A DNA stretch of 64,000 nucleotides from Rhodomicrobium vannielii ATCC 17100 (lineage in GTDB: Bacteria > Pseudomonadota > Alphaproteobacteria > Rhizobiales > Rhodomicrobiaceae), in NCBI RefSeq assembly GCF_000166055.1, contig NC_014664.1, forward strand, positions 1,327,927 to 1,391,926, in the 5' to 3' direction. The notes below the pieces were generated by a model. It saw nothing but the letters and a program-made list of their open reading frames with translations, did no database searches and was not told the origin of the DNA. Each line of letters opens with the position of its first letter. Position 1 is the stretch's first letter. Position numbers and translations under genes: made by a program. Below are positions 30,399 through 38,757 of the stretch, one piece after another.

Positions 30399-31408
30399 CG
30401 CGGCGGAGCCGCGTTCTCGCGAGCACGCCTCTTGTCCTCGCACTCGCATTCCTCGCCAATATATCCCTCGGTCCCGGCTCCATTTCTCCAGCCGATGCGA
30501 TCGGCGCGCTTTTTCGCATGGAAGCCGACAGTTATGAAGGGGCCGTTGTCCTCTACCAGCGGCTTCCGCGCGCGCTCATCGCGATCTACGTCGGCGCCAC
30601 CATGGCGGTGAGCGGCGCGGTGCTGCAAGGGCTTGTGCGCAATCCGCTCGCCTCGCCCTCGACGCTTGGCATGAACGCGGGCGCGACAGTCTTCGTCGTC
30701 GCCGGTGCCTATCTTTTCGATTTCGGCATGACGGCGCAGGGAATTGCCGCGCTTGTCGGGGCACTTTTCGGGTTTTTCGCCTGCGTCGCCATCGCGCGAC
30801 TGGCCGGCGGCTCGGCTGATCCGCGCGGACTCGCCCTCATTCTATCGGGAGCGCTCGTGTCGATCCTTTTCATCTGCATCGCGAATGCGTTCCTGCTGTC
30901 GGACCCGGCTCGGCGTATGGATTTCCTCGGCTGGGTGACGGGCAACATCAACCATGTCTACGGCGACCGCCTTTACGCATTCTGGTGGATCGGCGCCGCA
31001 GCGCTGGTGCTCCTCGCTGCGCTCTCCCGGTCCTTGACATTGATCCTTCTCGGCCATGAAAAGGCAGCTTCGGCGGGCGTGAGGGTCGATCTCGTCTCGA
31101 ATCTCGCCATCGGAGCGACGGTTCTGGCCTCTGGATCGGCGGTCGCGATCTGCGGGCCGATCGGTTTCGTGGGGCTCGTCGTGCCGCATATCCTGCGTCC
31201 ACTCGTCGGCTCCAATCTCTCAGCGCTCCTTCCCGCCTGCATGGTGACTGGGGCAAGCGTTTGTCTCCTCGCCGACCTTTGTGCACGCGCGGCCTTGCAC
31301 CCTTATGTGCTGCACACCGGCGTCCTGATGGACCTGCTTGGCGGCCTGGTGTTCATCGTCATCGTGAGGCGGTTCTATCTGTCCGGCTCGGCGAGGGGGC
31401 TTGCATGA
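30395..31408 (+). CDS. FecCD-family siderophore permease, subunit 1
   Basis: The 337-residue polytopic membrane protein begins with a hydrophobic helix (LVLALAFLANISLGPGSIS). It shows the FecCD hallmarks RLPRALIAIYVGATMAVSGAVLQGLVRNPLASPSTLGMNAGA and, near the C terminus, GPIGFVGLVVPHILRPLVG. About nine to ten transmembrane helices are expected. It forms a heterodimer with the next gene product. Both junctions are ATGA overlaps, so the three genes are translationally coupled. Confidence 0.93.
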   Translation: MTRRSRVLASTPLVLALAFLANISLGPGSISPADAIGALFRMEADSYEGAVVLYQRLPRALIAIYVGATMAVSGAVLQGLVRNPLASPSTLGMNAGATVFVVAGAYLFDFGMTAQGIAALVGALFGFFACVAIARLAGGSADPRGLALILSGALVSILFICIANAFLLSDPARRMDFLGWVTGNINHVYGDRLYAFWWIGAAALVLLAALSRSLTLILLGHEKAASAGVRVDLVSNLAIGATVLASGSAVAICGPIGFVGLVVPHILRPLVGSNLSALLPACMVTGASVCLLADLCARAALHPYVLHTGVLMDLLGGLVFIVIVRRFYLSGSARGLA

Positions 31409-32463
31409 GGCGCGAGCGCGCGACCGACGGGAAGGCGGTGTTCCGTTTTTCGACCGGCCTCGAAATCCCGACGGGCAATTTGCTGGCCGCGTCCGGTCTC
31501 CTCGTTGCGGCAATTCTGCTCGCGGCGCTCTCGACAGGGCTCGGCAGGACAGACGCGGGAATTTCGGACCTCGTGCGCCTGTTCTTCGGTCGTGAAATGA
31601 CCGACGAGCAGGTTTATGCCCTATGGACGGTGCGCCTGCCGCGAATCGTCATGGGCTTCATGGCGGGGTGGTGCGTTGCGCTCGCGGGCGCGATCCTGCA
31701 ATCCATCGCACGCAATCCATTGGCCGACCCTGGCCTGTTCGGGCTGAGCCAGGGAGCCATGACGATGATCATGCTGCTCGCCGTCATCGCTCCCGGCGCA
31801 CCCCGGGAATTTGTCGCGTTCGCTGCGATGGGAGGCGGGCTCGGCGTTGCGCTGCTGCTGATCTGGCTCGTAGGCGGCGAGCGGTCGAGCGGGCTTTCTA
31901 TCCTGCTGATGGGCATCGCGATTCAAACCGTACTCTCGTCGGTCGACGCGCTCCTTCTCCTCTATACCCCGCCCGAAACCTCCTATGCCTTGTCCGACTG
32001 GATAGCGGGCTCGCTGTTCGGCGCGAGTTGGCCGGGGATCGCGAGCTTTGCGGTCGTCTTCGTTGCAAGCCTCGTCGGTATTTTTTTCGCCGGGCGCGCG
32101 CTTCAGGCCTACGATCTCGGAAGCGAGATGGCGATGGCGCTGGGCGAGCCGGTCGGCCGGTCCCGGCCAGTGTTCCTCGTGTTCGCCGTGATGCTGGCCG
32201 CGTCGGCCGTCACTGCCGTTGGTCCGCTGACATTCCTCGGAGTGCTGGCCCCGCATCTCGCGGGCTTCATATCCCCCGCAGTCGGTCGGCCGCGGCTACT
32301 GCTGTCCGGGCTGATGGGCGGCATTCTCGTCGTGGCGGCGGATGCTCTCGCTCGCAGCTTGCTCGGCAATCTTCCCCTGCCGATCGGCCTCAGCCTGACG
32401 CTTATTGGCGTGCCGCTTTTCATCGTCACGCTGTCCGTTTCAAGCAGGCGCAGGCGGGGATAG
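31405..32463 (+). CDS. FecCD-family siderophore permease, subunit 2
   Basis: The 352-residue membrane protein repeats the family features: TVRLPRIVMGFMAGWCVALAGAILQSIARNPLADPGLFGLSQGA and GPLTFLGVLAPHLAGFISPAVGRPRLLLSG. The start ATG at 31405 overlaps the previous stop; the frame upstream to 31261 lies within the preceding gene. It ends the + strand operon and converges with the binding-protein gene. Confidence 0.93.
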   Translation: MRRERATDGKAVFRFSTGLEIPTGNLLAASGLLVAAILLAALSTGLGRTDAGISDLVRLFFGREMTDEQVYALWTVRLPRIVMGFMAGWCVALAGAILQSIARNPLADPGLFGLSQGAMTMIMLLAVIAPGAPREFVAFAAMGGGLGVALLLIWLVGGERSSGLSILLMGIAIQTVLSSVDALLLLYTPPETSYALSDWIAGSLFGASWPGIASFAVVFVASLVGIFFAGRALQAYDLGSEMAMALGEPVGRSRPVFLVFAVMLAASAVTAVGPLTFLGVLAPHLAGFISPAVGRPRLLLSGLMGGILVVAADALARSLLGNLPLPIGLSLTLIGVPLFIVTLSVSSRRRRG

Positions 32464-32597
32464 ATGCGTTTAGCCTGAATTTCGCAGAAAAAGACGAAGC
32501 GTCGTGCCGTAATTGGACGGGGCACCCCGCGCGGTAGTTTTCTGTTGTCGAGCAGAGTCTTTGCGTCGATCGGGTCCAGGTCCAAACGCATGCCGAT

Positions 32598-33548
32598 CTA
32601 GCGGCGCTTCTTCGCCCAGACCTCGATGGCGTCCAACGTGTGCAGCGCGCTCGCCACCGTCGGGGTCGTAACCTTCGACGAATCGAGAAACACCACATTT
32701 CCCTCGCGGACCGGCTTCGTGAACCGATCCCAACCCGGCACGATGCGGTCCAGGGCGGCGCGCGTTCCGGCTTCATCACGTGCGCCTATATAGGTGTTCA
32801 TGACGATCAGAAGATCGGGGTTCGCCCGCGCGAAGACCTCGGGGTTCATCGGTGCGAGCAATGTCGAGCCCATGCCGGATGCGGACGATTGGGGCAGCTT
32901 CAGCGGCGTGTAGCCGAGATCCTCAATCGCCTGGATCGCGCCCGACATGTCGCCGACCGCGTTGAGCTGATCGGTGAGGAATACCGCGAGATAGGTCTTG
33001 CCGGTCGGATCAGTGGGCAGCACCTTTCGAACCGTCTCAAGGCGCGCGCGGTAGATTGCCATCCGCTCCGCGAACGCCTGCTGCCGACCGAGAAGGCGCG
33101 CGAGTTCTTCCTCGACGCGGATGCCGCGCGTCTTGCCGTTGCTGACCTTCTGGAGATAAACGGGCGCGACCGTCGAAAGCTGCGCCACCTTGTCGACGTC
33201 GATCTCCATCCCGATGATCAGGTCGGGGTTAAGCGCGCGCAGGCGTTCGAGGTCGACCTGTCCGAACGGTCCGATACCCCTCGGTTTGGGCAGTCCCATG
33301 CCGAGAACCGTGTCGATGAAATCGATGCTGACAAACTTGCCGTCATCGGTGCGGCCGTAACCGCCGACAACGCTGACGCCTAGGTCCATCAATGGCACGC
33401 CGAGCAGCGGCTCATGCATGACGACGATGCGCTTGGGTTCATCGGGGATCGTGACGGTTCTTCCGACGTCGTCGGTGACCGTGCGTTCTCCCGCGAAGGC
33501 GGCGGTGTTGATGGCGAAAACGAGCGCAAACAGGATCGGCAATCGCAT
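32598..33548 (-). CDS. Periplasmic iron-siderophore substrate-binding protein (FecB/FhuD-like)
   Basis: The 316-residue protein has a signal peptide (MRLPILFALVFAINTAAFA) and the cluster-8 binding fold: TDDVGRTVTIPDEPKRIVVMHEP at the first strand, LRALNPDLIIGMEID, and KTYLAVFLTDQLNAVGDMSGAIQAIEDLGY in lobe two. It would deliver ferric siderophore to the FecCD/FecE importer encoded convergently at 29604-32463. It lies downstream of the receptor on the minus strand with a gap of about 120 bases and is probably co-regulated with it. Confidence 0.92.
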   Translation of the reverse strand: MRLPILFALVFAINTAAFAGERTVTDDVGRTVTIPDEPKRIVVMHEPLLGVPLMDLGVSVVGGYGRTDDGKFVSIDFIDTVLGMGLPKPRGIGPFGQVDLERLRALNPDLIIGMEIDVDKVAQLSTVAPVYLQKVSNGKTRGIRVEEELARLLGRQQAFAERMAIYRARLETVRKVLPTDPTGKTYLAVFLTDQLNAVGDMSGAIQAIEDLGYTPLKLPQSSASGMGSTLLAPMNPEVFARANPDLLIVMNTYIGARDEAGTRAALDRIVPGWDRFTKPVREGNVVFLDSSKVTTPTVASALHTLDAIEVWAKKRR

Positions 33549-33666
33549 GGATGGTCCCTTTTTTGAAACGAAGACGATCCGGGGCGCTCTGAGGCACTCC
33601 GGATCCTCCCTCTGAAAAGTCCCGCCGCACGCATCACCTGAACCGGCGGAAAACTTGATTTGGGCG

Positions 33667-35754
33667 TCAGAACTTGCCCTTGATGCCGACGCCGATCATG
33701 CGCGGTTCCAGCATATTCGCCGCTACACCGCCTATCGAGCGGTCCTGATACTTCCAAAGCGGGGTGCGCTCGTCGAAGACGTTGTTCACATAGGCGTAGA
33801 GTTGTGTGTTGTCGGTCCAGTCGTAGGAAATCCGGCTGTTGGCGACGGTAAAATTATCGACGTGGTAGAGTGGGTTATTGTCGTCTGCGGAATAGTAGCC
33901 GTCCGTATGGCGCACATCGATGCTCCACTTGACCTTCTCGATGATATCCCAATCGATGCCCGCGCTCAGCGTGTAGCCGGGAGCGTTTCCGAATTTGTTG
34001 CCCTCGTTGACCGCATTACCGGCCGCGTCGGTATATTCGCTGATCCGGGTGTGAAGCAGGCCAGTGCCCGCCCTAATGCGGAAGTCGTCTCGAAGTTGAT
34101 AGGTTCCAGAGACTTCAAGGCCGTACGCCTCGGCGCTATCGGCGTTAACGACTATGGCACCATACAAAATGCTTCCAAGATAATCGTCTTGAAGTCTTTG
34201 GGCATTGGAATAGTCCGCGTAGAAAATGTTGCCGGTCAACGTAAGCTTGTTGTCCAGCATTTTGGCGCGAGCAAAAAGTTCATAATTGTTAACCGTCTCC
34301 GGATCGAACGTAAGATACTTACTGTTCGCAAAACTCAAATTTACGCCACCGGGGGTATAGCCCTTGTTGAACAGGACGCCGACCGTCACGTCCTGGATGA
34401 GCTCATAAGCGAGCGAGACCTTCGGTAACCACGCGTCGTAAGTTTCATCGAAGTTGAGATACTGACCGGGCGCGAAGCCTGCCGAACTGCCCCAACGTTG
34501 GGTATTGTCGCGCTGGTAGCGCAGACCGCCGGTTAGCGTCCAGCGATCCGTAAGCTTGTAGGTCGACTCGGTGTAGATGCCGACATTCAGCTTCTCGTCG
34601 TCGAAGCTGGATATGCCACGGTTGTTGAGCCAGTCTTCCGACGTGGTGTGGGCGATAAAGACACCTGTGACGCCGCTGAGCCGCGAGCCGACGTCGCCGT
34701 AAGTCACTCGCGCTTCGTTCGTGATGTTTTGCTGATCGATGGTCGCTGCGCCGAGAGTTTCCGGTATGATCGTGCGGGCGATATGCGAACTCGAAATCTG
34801 CGACTGATTGAAAAGCTTGATCTCACCGCCAAGATCGTAGGACAAGTCGAGGACGCCGCTGTCGGTATCCTGCTCGTAGGCCGGCATTGATCCTGTCCGG
34901 TTCTTGAGATCTTCATACGGAGCCGAGGCGGCTTCGTAGGTTGGACGGCTATTATAGGTGTGTGCATATGTCAGCTTAGCCGTCAAGCCGGGGATGTCCG
35001 TCGGTGTCCAGAGGAGTTTGGCGCGACCGTTCAAGGTTTTGAAATTGACGCCGTTGTCACCCGTCGCAAAAGTCGGATTGGTATAGTCGATGAAGGTCGA
35101 ACGACTCCAGTAATCGAGAGTAAAGCGCGCGGCGAGTTCGTTGTCGATAATGGGACGGTTAACCATCAGCGACGTGCGGCGCTTGTCGTGGTTTCCGACT
35201 TCGACCTGATATGCCCCTTCCGTATTGAAGGTCGGATCGTTGGTGTTGACGATGATCGCGCCGGCGATAGCATTTGCGCCCTGAGTGGTCGTTTGCGGAC
35301 CGCGAAACACCTCGATGCTCTTGACATCCCAGATCGAGGTTCCCCCGTATACAAGCTCATAGAAGTTCGAATAGTGGCCGTCGAGATTGACGGTCGCGCG
35401 CGGTATAGTGCCGCCGAAGAACGCCGTCGACCCGAAATTCGACCCTTGTGTATCCTGCCCGCGGATGATCGGTGCACCGACTGTGCCAGGATAGACAACA
35501 TTGGGAATGTCGTTGATTGCATCGGCGACGGTTGCTGCGCTTTGCTTCTTGGCGAGATCCTCTGCACTTATCACGCTTACCGAAGACGCCGTCTCCATGA
35601 TATCGCGCTCGATCTTTTCGCCGGTGACGGTGATCGTGTCGAGGGCGACCGTCCCTTCCTGCGCGAACGCTTGTTGTCCGCTTGCCGATACAACAACCAA
35701 CGTCGACGCAAACGCCATCGTTGCGGCATAAGCCGCCCTGCTGCCCCACAACAT
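33667..35754 (-). CDS. TonB-dependent siderophore receptor
   Basis: The 695-residue outer-membrane receptor has a signal peptide (ending about AFAQ), a TonB-box region around VALDTITVTGEKI, and a plug domain with ATVADAINDIPNVVYPG, PIIRGQDTQG and the signature SIEVFRGPQTTTQGANAIAGAIIVNTNDP. A 22-strand barrel ends in VGIGKF-like aromatic strands (GVGIKGKF at the terminus). No N-terminal signalling domain is present, so it is a plain transporter, unlike the receptor at 38758. ATG 35754 has GGGAGAG nine bases upstream; TTG 35760 is less likely. It is the middle gene of the minus-strand set reductase-receptor-binding protein. Confidence 0.94.
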   Translation of the reverse strand: MLWGSRAAYAATMAFASTLVVVSASGQQAFAQEGTVALDTITVTGEKIERDIMETASSVSVISAEDLAKKQSAATVADAINDIPNVVYPGTVGAPIIRGQDTQGSNFGSTAFFGGTIPRATVNLDGHYSNFYELVYGGTSIWDVKSIEVFRGPQTTTQGANAIAGAIIVNTNDPTFNTEGAYQVEVGNHDKRRTSLMVNRPIIDNELAARFTLDYWSRSTFIDYTNPTFATGDNGVNFKTLNGRAKLLWTPTDIPGLTAKLTYAHTYNSRPTYEAASAPYEDLKNRTGSMPAYEQDTDSGVLDLSYDLGGEIKLFNQSQISSSHIARTIIPETLGAATIDQQNITNEARVTYGDVGSRLSGVTGVFIAHTTSEDWLNNRGISSFDDEKLNVGIYTESTYKLTDRWTLTGGLRYQRDNTQRWGSSAGFAPGQYLNFDETYDAWLPKVSLAYELIQDVTVGVLFNKGYTPGGVNLSFANSKYLTFDPETVNNYELFARAKMLDNKLTLTGNIFYADYSNAQRLQDDYLGSILYGAIVVNADSAEAYGLEVSGTYQLRDDFRIRAGTGLLHTRISEYTDAAGNAVNEGNKFGNAPGYTLSAGIDWDIIEKVKWSIDVRHTDGYYSADDNNPLYHVDNFTVANSRISYDWTDNTQLYAYVNNVFDERTPLWKYQDRSIGGVAANMLEPRMIGVGIKGKF

Positions 35755-36110
35755 GCCCAATTACTCTCCCAAGTGCCTGTTAGAAATGCCCGGCACAAAG
35801 GATGAATTGCGGAGACAATTATTTCAACTCTCTGCGATCAGTTTGGCGAAGGTTTCTTAGTTAGTGTGGCTTATATATTTATAATATTTTATAATTGGAC
35901 TATACAACTATAGTTAAATTATTTCTATAATTGCTGCCACCATCAAACTATTTCATATGGAGCAAGCGATTTCACGGCAGCGACAACAGCTCCCGTTCTT
36001 GCAGCAGAAATGCCGCCTATTCGGCGGACGCTGGTCTGTCCGCCGATGGCGTGCTGATACGAAAAGGAGCTTTGCGTTGGATCTGGGCGCGATGTGCGCT
36101 CCCGGGTGCC
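35755..36110. other. AT-rich region upstream of the receptor gene
   Basis: About 350 bases without a gene, including a very AT-rich block at 35860-35930. It probably holds the iron-responsive promoter of the receptor; I could not identify a specific RirA or Irr box. Confidence 0.45.
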
Positions 36111-37208
36111 TCAGTCGTCCCGCTGGGGCGTTTCCGCGACTTCTTCATCGCTCGCGCCTTTCCGCCAATAGGCGACGACGAGTTGCTGCCCTTTCTTCAA
36201 CCCGCGCTCCTTGCGCAGGTGGGCGCGGATGGCTTTGAACGCATCGAATTCACAACCGACCCATGCGTAGACGGAGGAAGGATCGGCGGGGAACTCGATG
36301 CTGCGAACGGCATCGGTCAGAAGGGTCGTCGTGCCGGGAGCCTCGCCGTTGCGGTGCAGCCATCGCAGCTCGATGCCCGTGCGGTTCGCGATTTCCACTT
36401 CGCACGCTTCGTCCGCGACCTCGATCAGCGCTACGCCGCGCGCGGTCCCCGGCAGAAACTCAAGCATCCGCGAAATAGCGGGAAGCGCCGTTTCGTCGCC
36501 CGCGAGAAGATACCAGCCGCGATCCTGTGGAACCGAACTGCCGAAGGGGCCGGCCACACCGACCACGTCGCCCGGCTTGCAGTTTGCGGCGAAGGCCGCG
36601 CCAGGCCCGGCGTCGTCGTGCAGAACGAAATCGACCTCCATCGTGCCGGACTGCGGATCGCAGCGCCGCGTCGTGTACCGGCGTATGCCAGGCCGCGCCA
36701 TCCCCTCGGGCCAGCACAACAAACCGTCCTTGCCGATCGTCGGTACAACCATCGTTGTACCCGGCTGCGGGATGACGAGGCCCATATGAAGATCCTCGTC
36801 TGAGGCGAAGCGGGCGAGGTCCGACCCCGCGAAGGCGATCCGCCGCATGTGCGGAGTGATGTCGCGGATTGCACGAACCCGGATCAGTCGGAAATTCGGC
36901 GGCGTCATGATTTCGCCTCCGTCGCCAGACCAGACGATGTCCGGCTCCGGATCGCCAGCCAGTTCCTTGACGTGGCCAGCGAGCGCCATCCGCATATAAT
37001 AGAGACCCAGCATCTCGTCGGCTTCCGCGCGCAACGAGATCATGTCGAACTCCGCTGACAGATAGCCAGTGCCAAAGGGAAAGGTTACGACATAAGCGGC
37101 CTCTTCGCGTCGCACCTCCGCGTCATGATCCGAAAAATGTTCGCACACGCTTTCGATGACGCGGATTGGATCTTTGACAGTAGCCACTGCTGTCGCAACG
37201 AGGCGCAT
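36111..37208 (-). CDS. Siderophore-interacting FAD reductase with N-terminal DUF2218 domain
   Basis: Such proteins (ViuB/YqjH/FhuF-like in role) reduce ferric siderophores in the cytosol with NAD(P)H and FAD to release iron. The first 90 residues (VKDPIRVIESVCEHFSDHDAEVRREEAAYVVTFPFGTGYL...) form a DUF2218 domain. The rest is a SIP reductase with MRRIAFAG, the FAD motif RRYTTRR, EVDFVLHDDAGPGAAFA, GDVVGVAGPFGS, and YLLAGDETALPAISRML for pyridine-nucleotide binding. I set the start at ATG 37208 (MRLVATAVATV) because GGGGAAGA lies directly before it; ATG 37238 would add ten residues. The fused architecture is common in this group. Confidence 0.9.
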   Translation of the reverse strand: MRLVATAVATVKDPIRVIESVCEHFSDHDAEVRREEAAYVVTFPFGTGYLSAEFDMISLRAEADEMLGLYYMRMALAGHVKELAGDPEPDIVWSGDGGEIMTPPNFRLIRVRAIRDITPHMRRIAFAGSDLARFASDEDLHMGLVIPQPGTTMVVPTIGKDGLLCWPEGMARPGIRRYTTRRCDPQSGTMEVDFVLHDDAGPGAAFAANCKPGDVVGVAGPFGSSVPQDRGWYLLAGDETALPAISRMLEFLPGTARGVALIEVADEACEVEIANRTGIELRWLHRNGEAPGTTTLLTDAVRSIEFPADPSSVYAWVGCEFDAFKAIRAHLRKERGLKKGQQLVVAYWRKGASDEEVAETPQRDD

Positions 37209-37400
37209 TCTTCCCCATGTCTTTAACGCCGAAATCATCTATCGGCGTTACAGCCTATCGACAACAATAATCACAAGCAACGATGTTCTTAGTTTCAGAA
37301 TTACAATTATTTTAACTATCACAGGCGAATAACCATCGAGCATATTCGCAACATTTTAGCATTAAACGCGTTAACTTACGGGATGCGCGGGACCGAGGAT

Positions 37401-37537
37401 CCTCAGGCTCTCTTGACTATTTTGTATCGCTCGACGGACCGCCTCTGTCGTTGTGGCGCTCCCGTGAAGAACCTGGACCATAGCGCATCCTTCCATCCCA
37501 ACGAAAAGATTGCACCATCAAAACCTGGGATCAAACA
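37401..37537 (-). mobile_element. Terminal fragment of an IS481-family element
   Basis: These 137 bases match the transposase-start end of the intact IS481 copies at 43639 and 52745, with scattered differences. They encode the first residues (MVQVLHGSATTTEAVRRAIQ-like) and end in the terminal repeat (GGGATCAAACA). Only one end is left. It abuts the stop codon of the peroxidase gene. Confidence 0.8.
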
Positions 37538-37538
37538 G

Positions 37539-38744
37539 CTAAAGCGCTTTGAGGAATTCGATGAGTGCCTGGCGCTCTGCTGGCGTGAAGTTGAATTTTT
37601 TAACGAGCGGCGAGGTCTTCGCGGCAGCGCGCATGAGATCGTCCGTGGTTTGTTTGTCGTTGATGGGACGCGTCTTGCCGCCTCCAATCTCGTAGAAGAT
37701 GACGACGCGCCGAAGATCCGGGATCAATCCGTTGTGCATGTAAGGCCCCGTCTTCGAGACATGCCGCAGGCTGGCTGTGCGGAACCGGCCAACATCGTCC
37801 TCAAGCCCTGTCACTGCTTGACGGCCGAGGTCGCCCAGCGGTCTGCCGAGCAGGGAAAGACCGAGATTGTGATAGCGCTCGTCGGTGAGAAGCGGGCCGC
37901 TGTGGCAGTTCATGCAACCGGCTTTCGTGCGGAAAAGATGCATACCCCACACTTGTTCATCGGTTAGCGCTGCCGTATCGCTCTTGAGGAAGCGATCGAA
38001 GCGCGTCGGGCGCTCAAGAGTCGTTTCGAAGGCGGCGACGGCGTCTGCTACCCATGCGATATCGATCTGATCCGAACCATAAATGCTGCGGAAGCGCTCT
38101 CGATAGATATCGTCCTTTCCGAGACGCGCGGTCACTGCGCTGAAATCGTGAACCGCCATCTCGATCGGATTCGTCATGGGCCCGAGCGCCTGCTCCTCAA
38201 GCTTGGTAACGCGACCATCCCAGAAAAGAGCCGGACGATAGGCGGCACTGAACAGCGGCGGCGCATTGCGCTTGCCACGCTTGCGGTTGTGGCCGAAAGA
38301 GGAACGCAAACCATCGCCCCAGCCGAGTTCCTGGTTATGGCAATTCTGACAGGCGATCTGCCCGGAGACGGACAGGCGCGGGTCTTCGAACAGCATTCGG
38401 CCAAGCTCGACCTTCGCGATTGCGATACCGCTTGGCTTCGGCCGGATTTCGAGCGGCGCGAATTCGGCGACTTTGGCGTCTGGAAGCAAGATGGGCGCGG
38501 GCCAGGCGGCCCGTGCCCTTTCGTAAGCCATGCGAACGCGACCGAGCGCTTGAGCGTCGGGATCGGCCGGAAAATCCGCTACCAGTTGCTCGGCCTCTGC
38601 CTTCAGCGCCGCAAATCGCGCCGCTTCCGTGCGGACGACCTCAGCCTTGTGGTCTTGTTCATGGGTGTGGATGAGGAACGACACGGCGACCGCAGCGGCC
38701 GCCACGCCGAAGAAGAGACGTCGGGAAAAGAGCATGTGTTTCAT
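37539..38744 (-). CDS. Dihaem cytochrome c peroxidase / MauG-like protein
   Basis: The 401-residue protein has an N-terminal signal or anchor (LFFGVAAAAVAVSFLI) and two c-type haem sites, CQNCH (about residues 132-136) and CMNCH (277-281). The MauG/CCP region shows ELGWGDG, GKRNAPPLFSAAYRPALFWDGR, TNPIEM and RTASLRHVSKTGPYMHNG. It works in the periplasm, reducing hydrogen peroxide or oxidising a protein or metal substrate. It starts 13 bases after the FecA-like receptor gene, so it belongs to that operon; similar receptor-peroxidase pairs occur in iron-regulated loci. The longer upstream frame to 38948 lies inside the receptor gene. Confidence 0.9.
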   Translation of the reverse strand: MKHMLFSRRLFFGVAAAAVAVSFLIHTHEQDHKAEVVRTEAARFAALKAEAEQLVADFPADPDAQALGRVRMAYERARAAWPAPILLPDAKVAEFAPLEIRPKPSGIAIAKVELGRMLFEDPRLSVSGQIACQNCHNQELGWGDGLRSSFGHNRKRGKRNAPPLFSAAYRPALFWDGRVTKLEEQALGPMTNPIEMAVHDFSAVTARLGKDDIYRERFRSIYGSDQIDIAWVADAVAAFETTLERPTRFDRFLKSDTAALTDEQVWGMHLFRTKAGCMNCHSGPLLTDERYHNLGLSLLGRPLGDLGRQAVTGLEDDVGRFRTASLRHVSKTGPYMHNGLIPDLRRVVIFYEIGGGKTRPINDKQTTDDLMRAAAKTSPLVKKFNFTPAERQALIEFLKAL

Positions 38745-38757
38745 GTGATCGCAATCT

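Noticed and set aside
32464-32597. Minus frame between permease and binding-protein genes as a gene or IS scrap
   Set aside because: No recognisable motif; it is only the gap between convergent genes.
35860-35945. Possible Irr or RirA iron box before the receptor gene
   Set aside because: The region is AT-rich but I could not find a convincing match to a known box.
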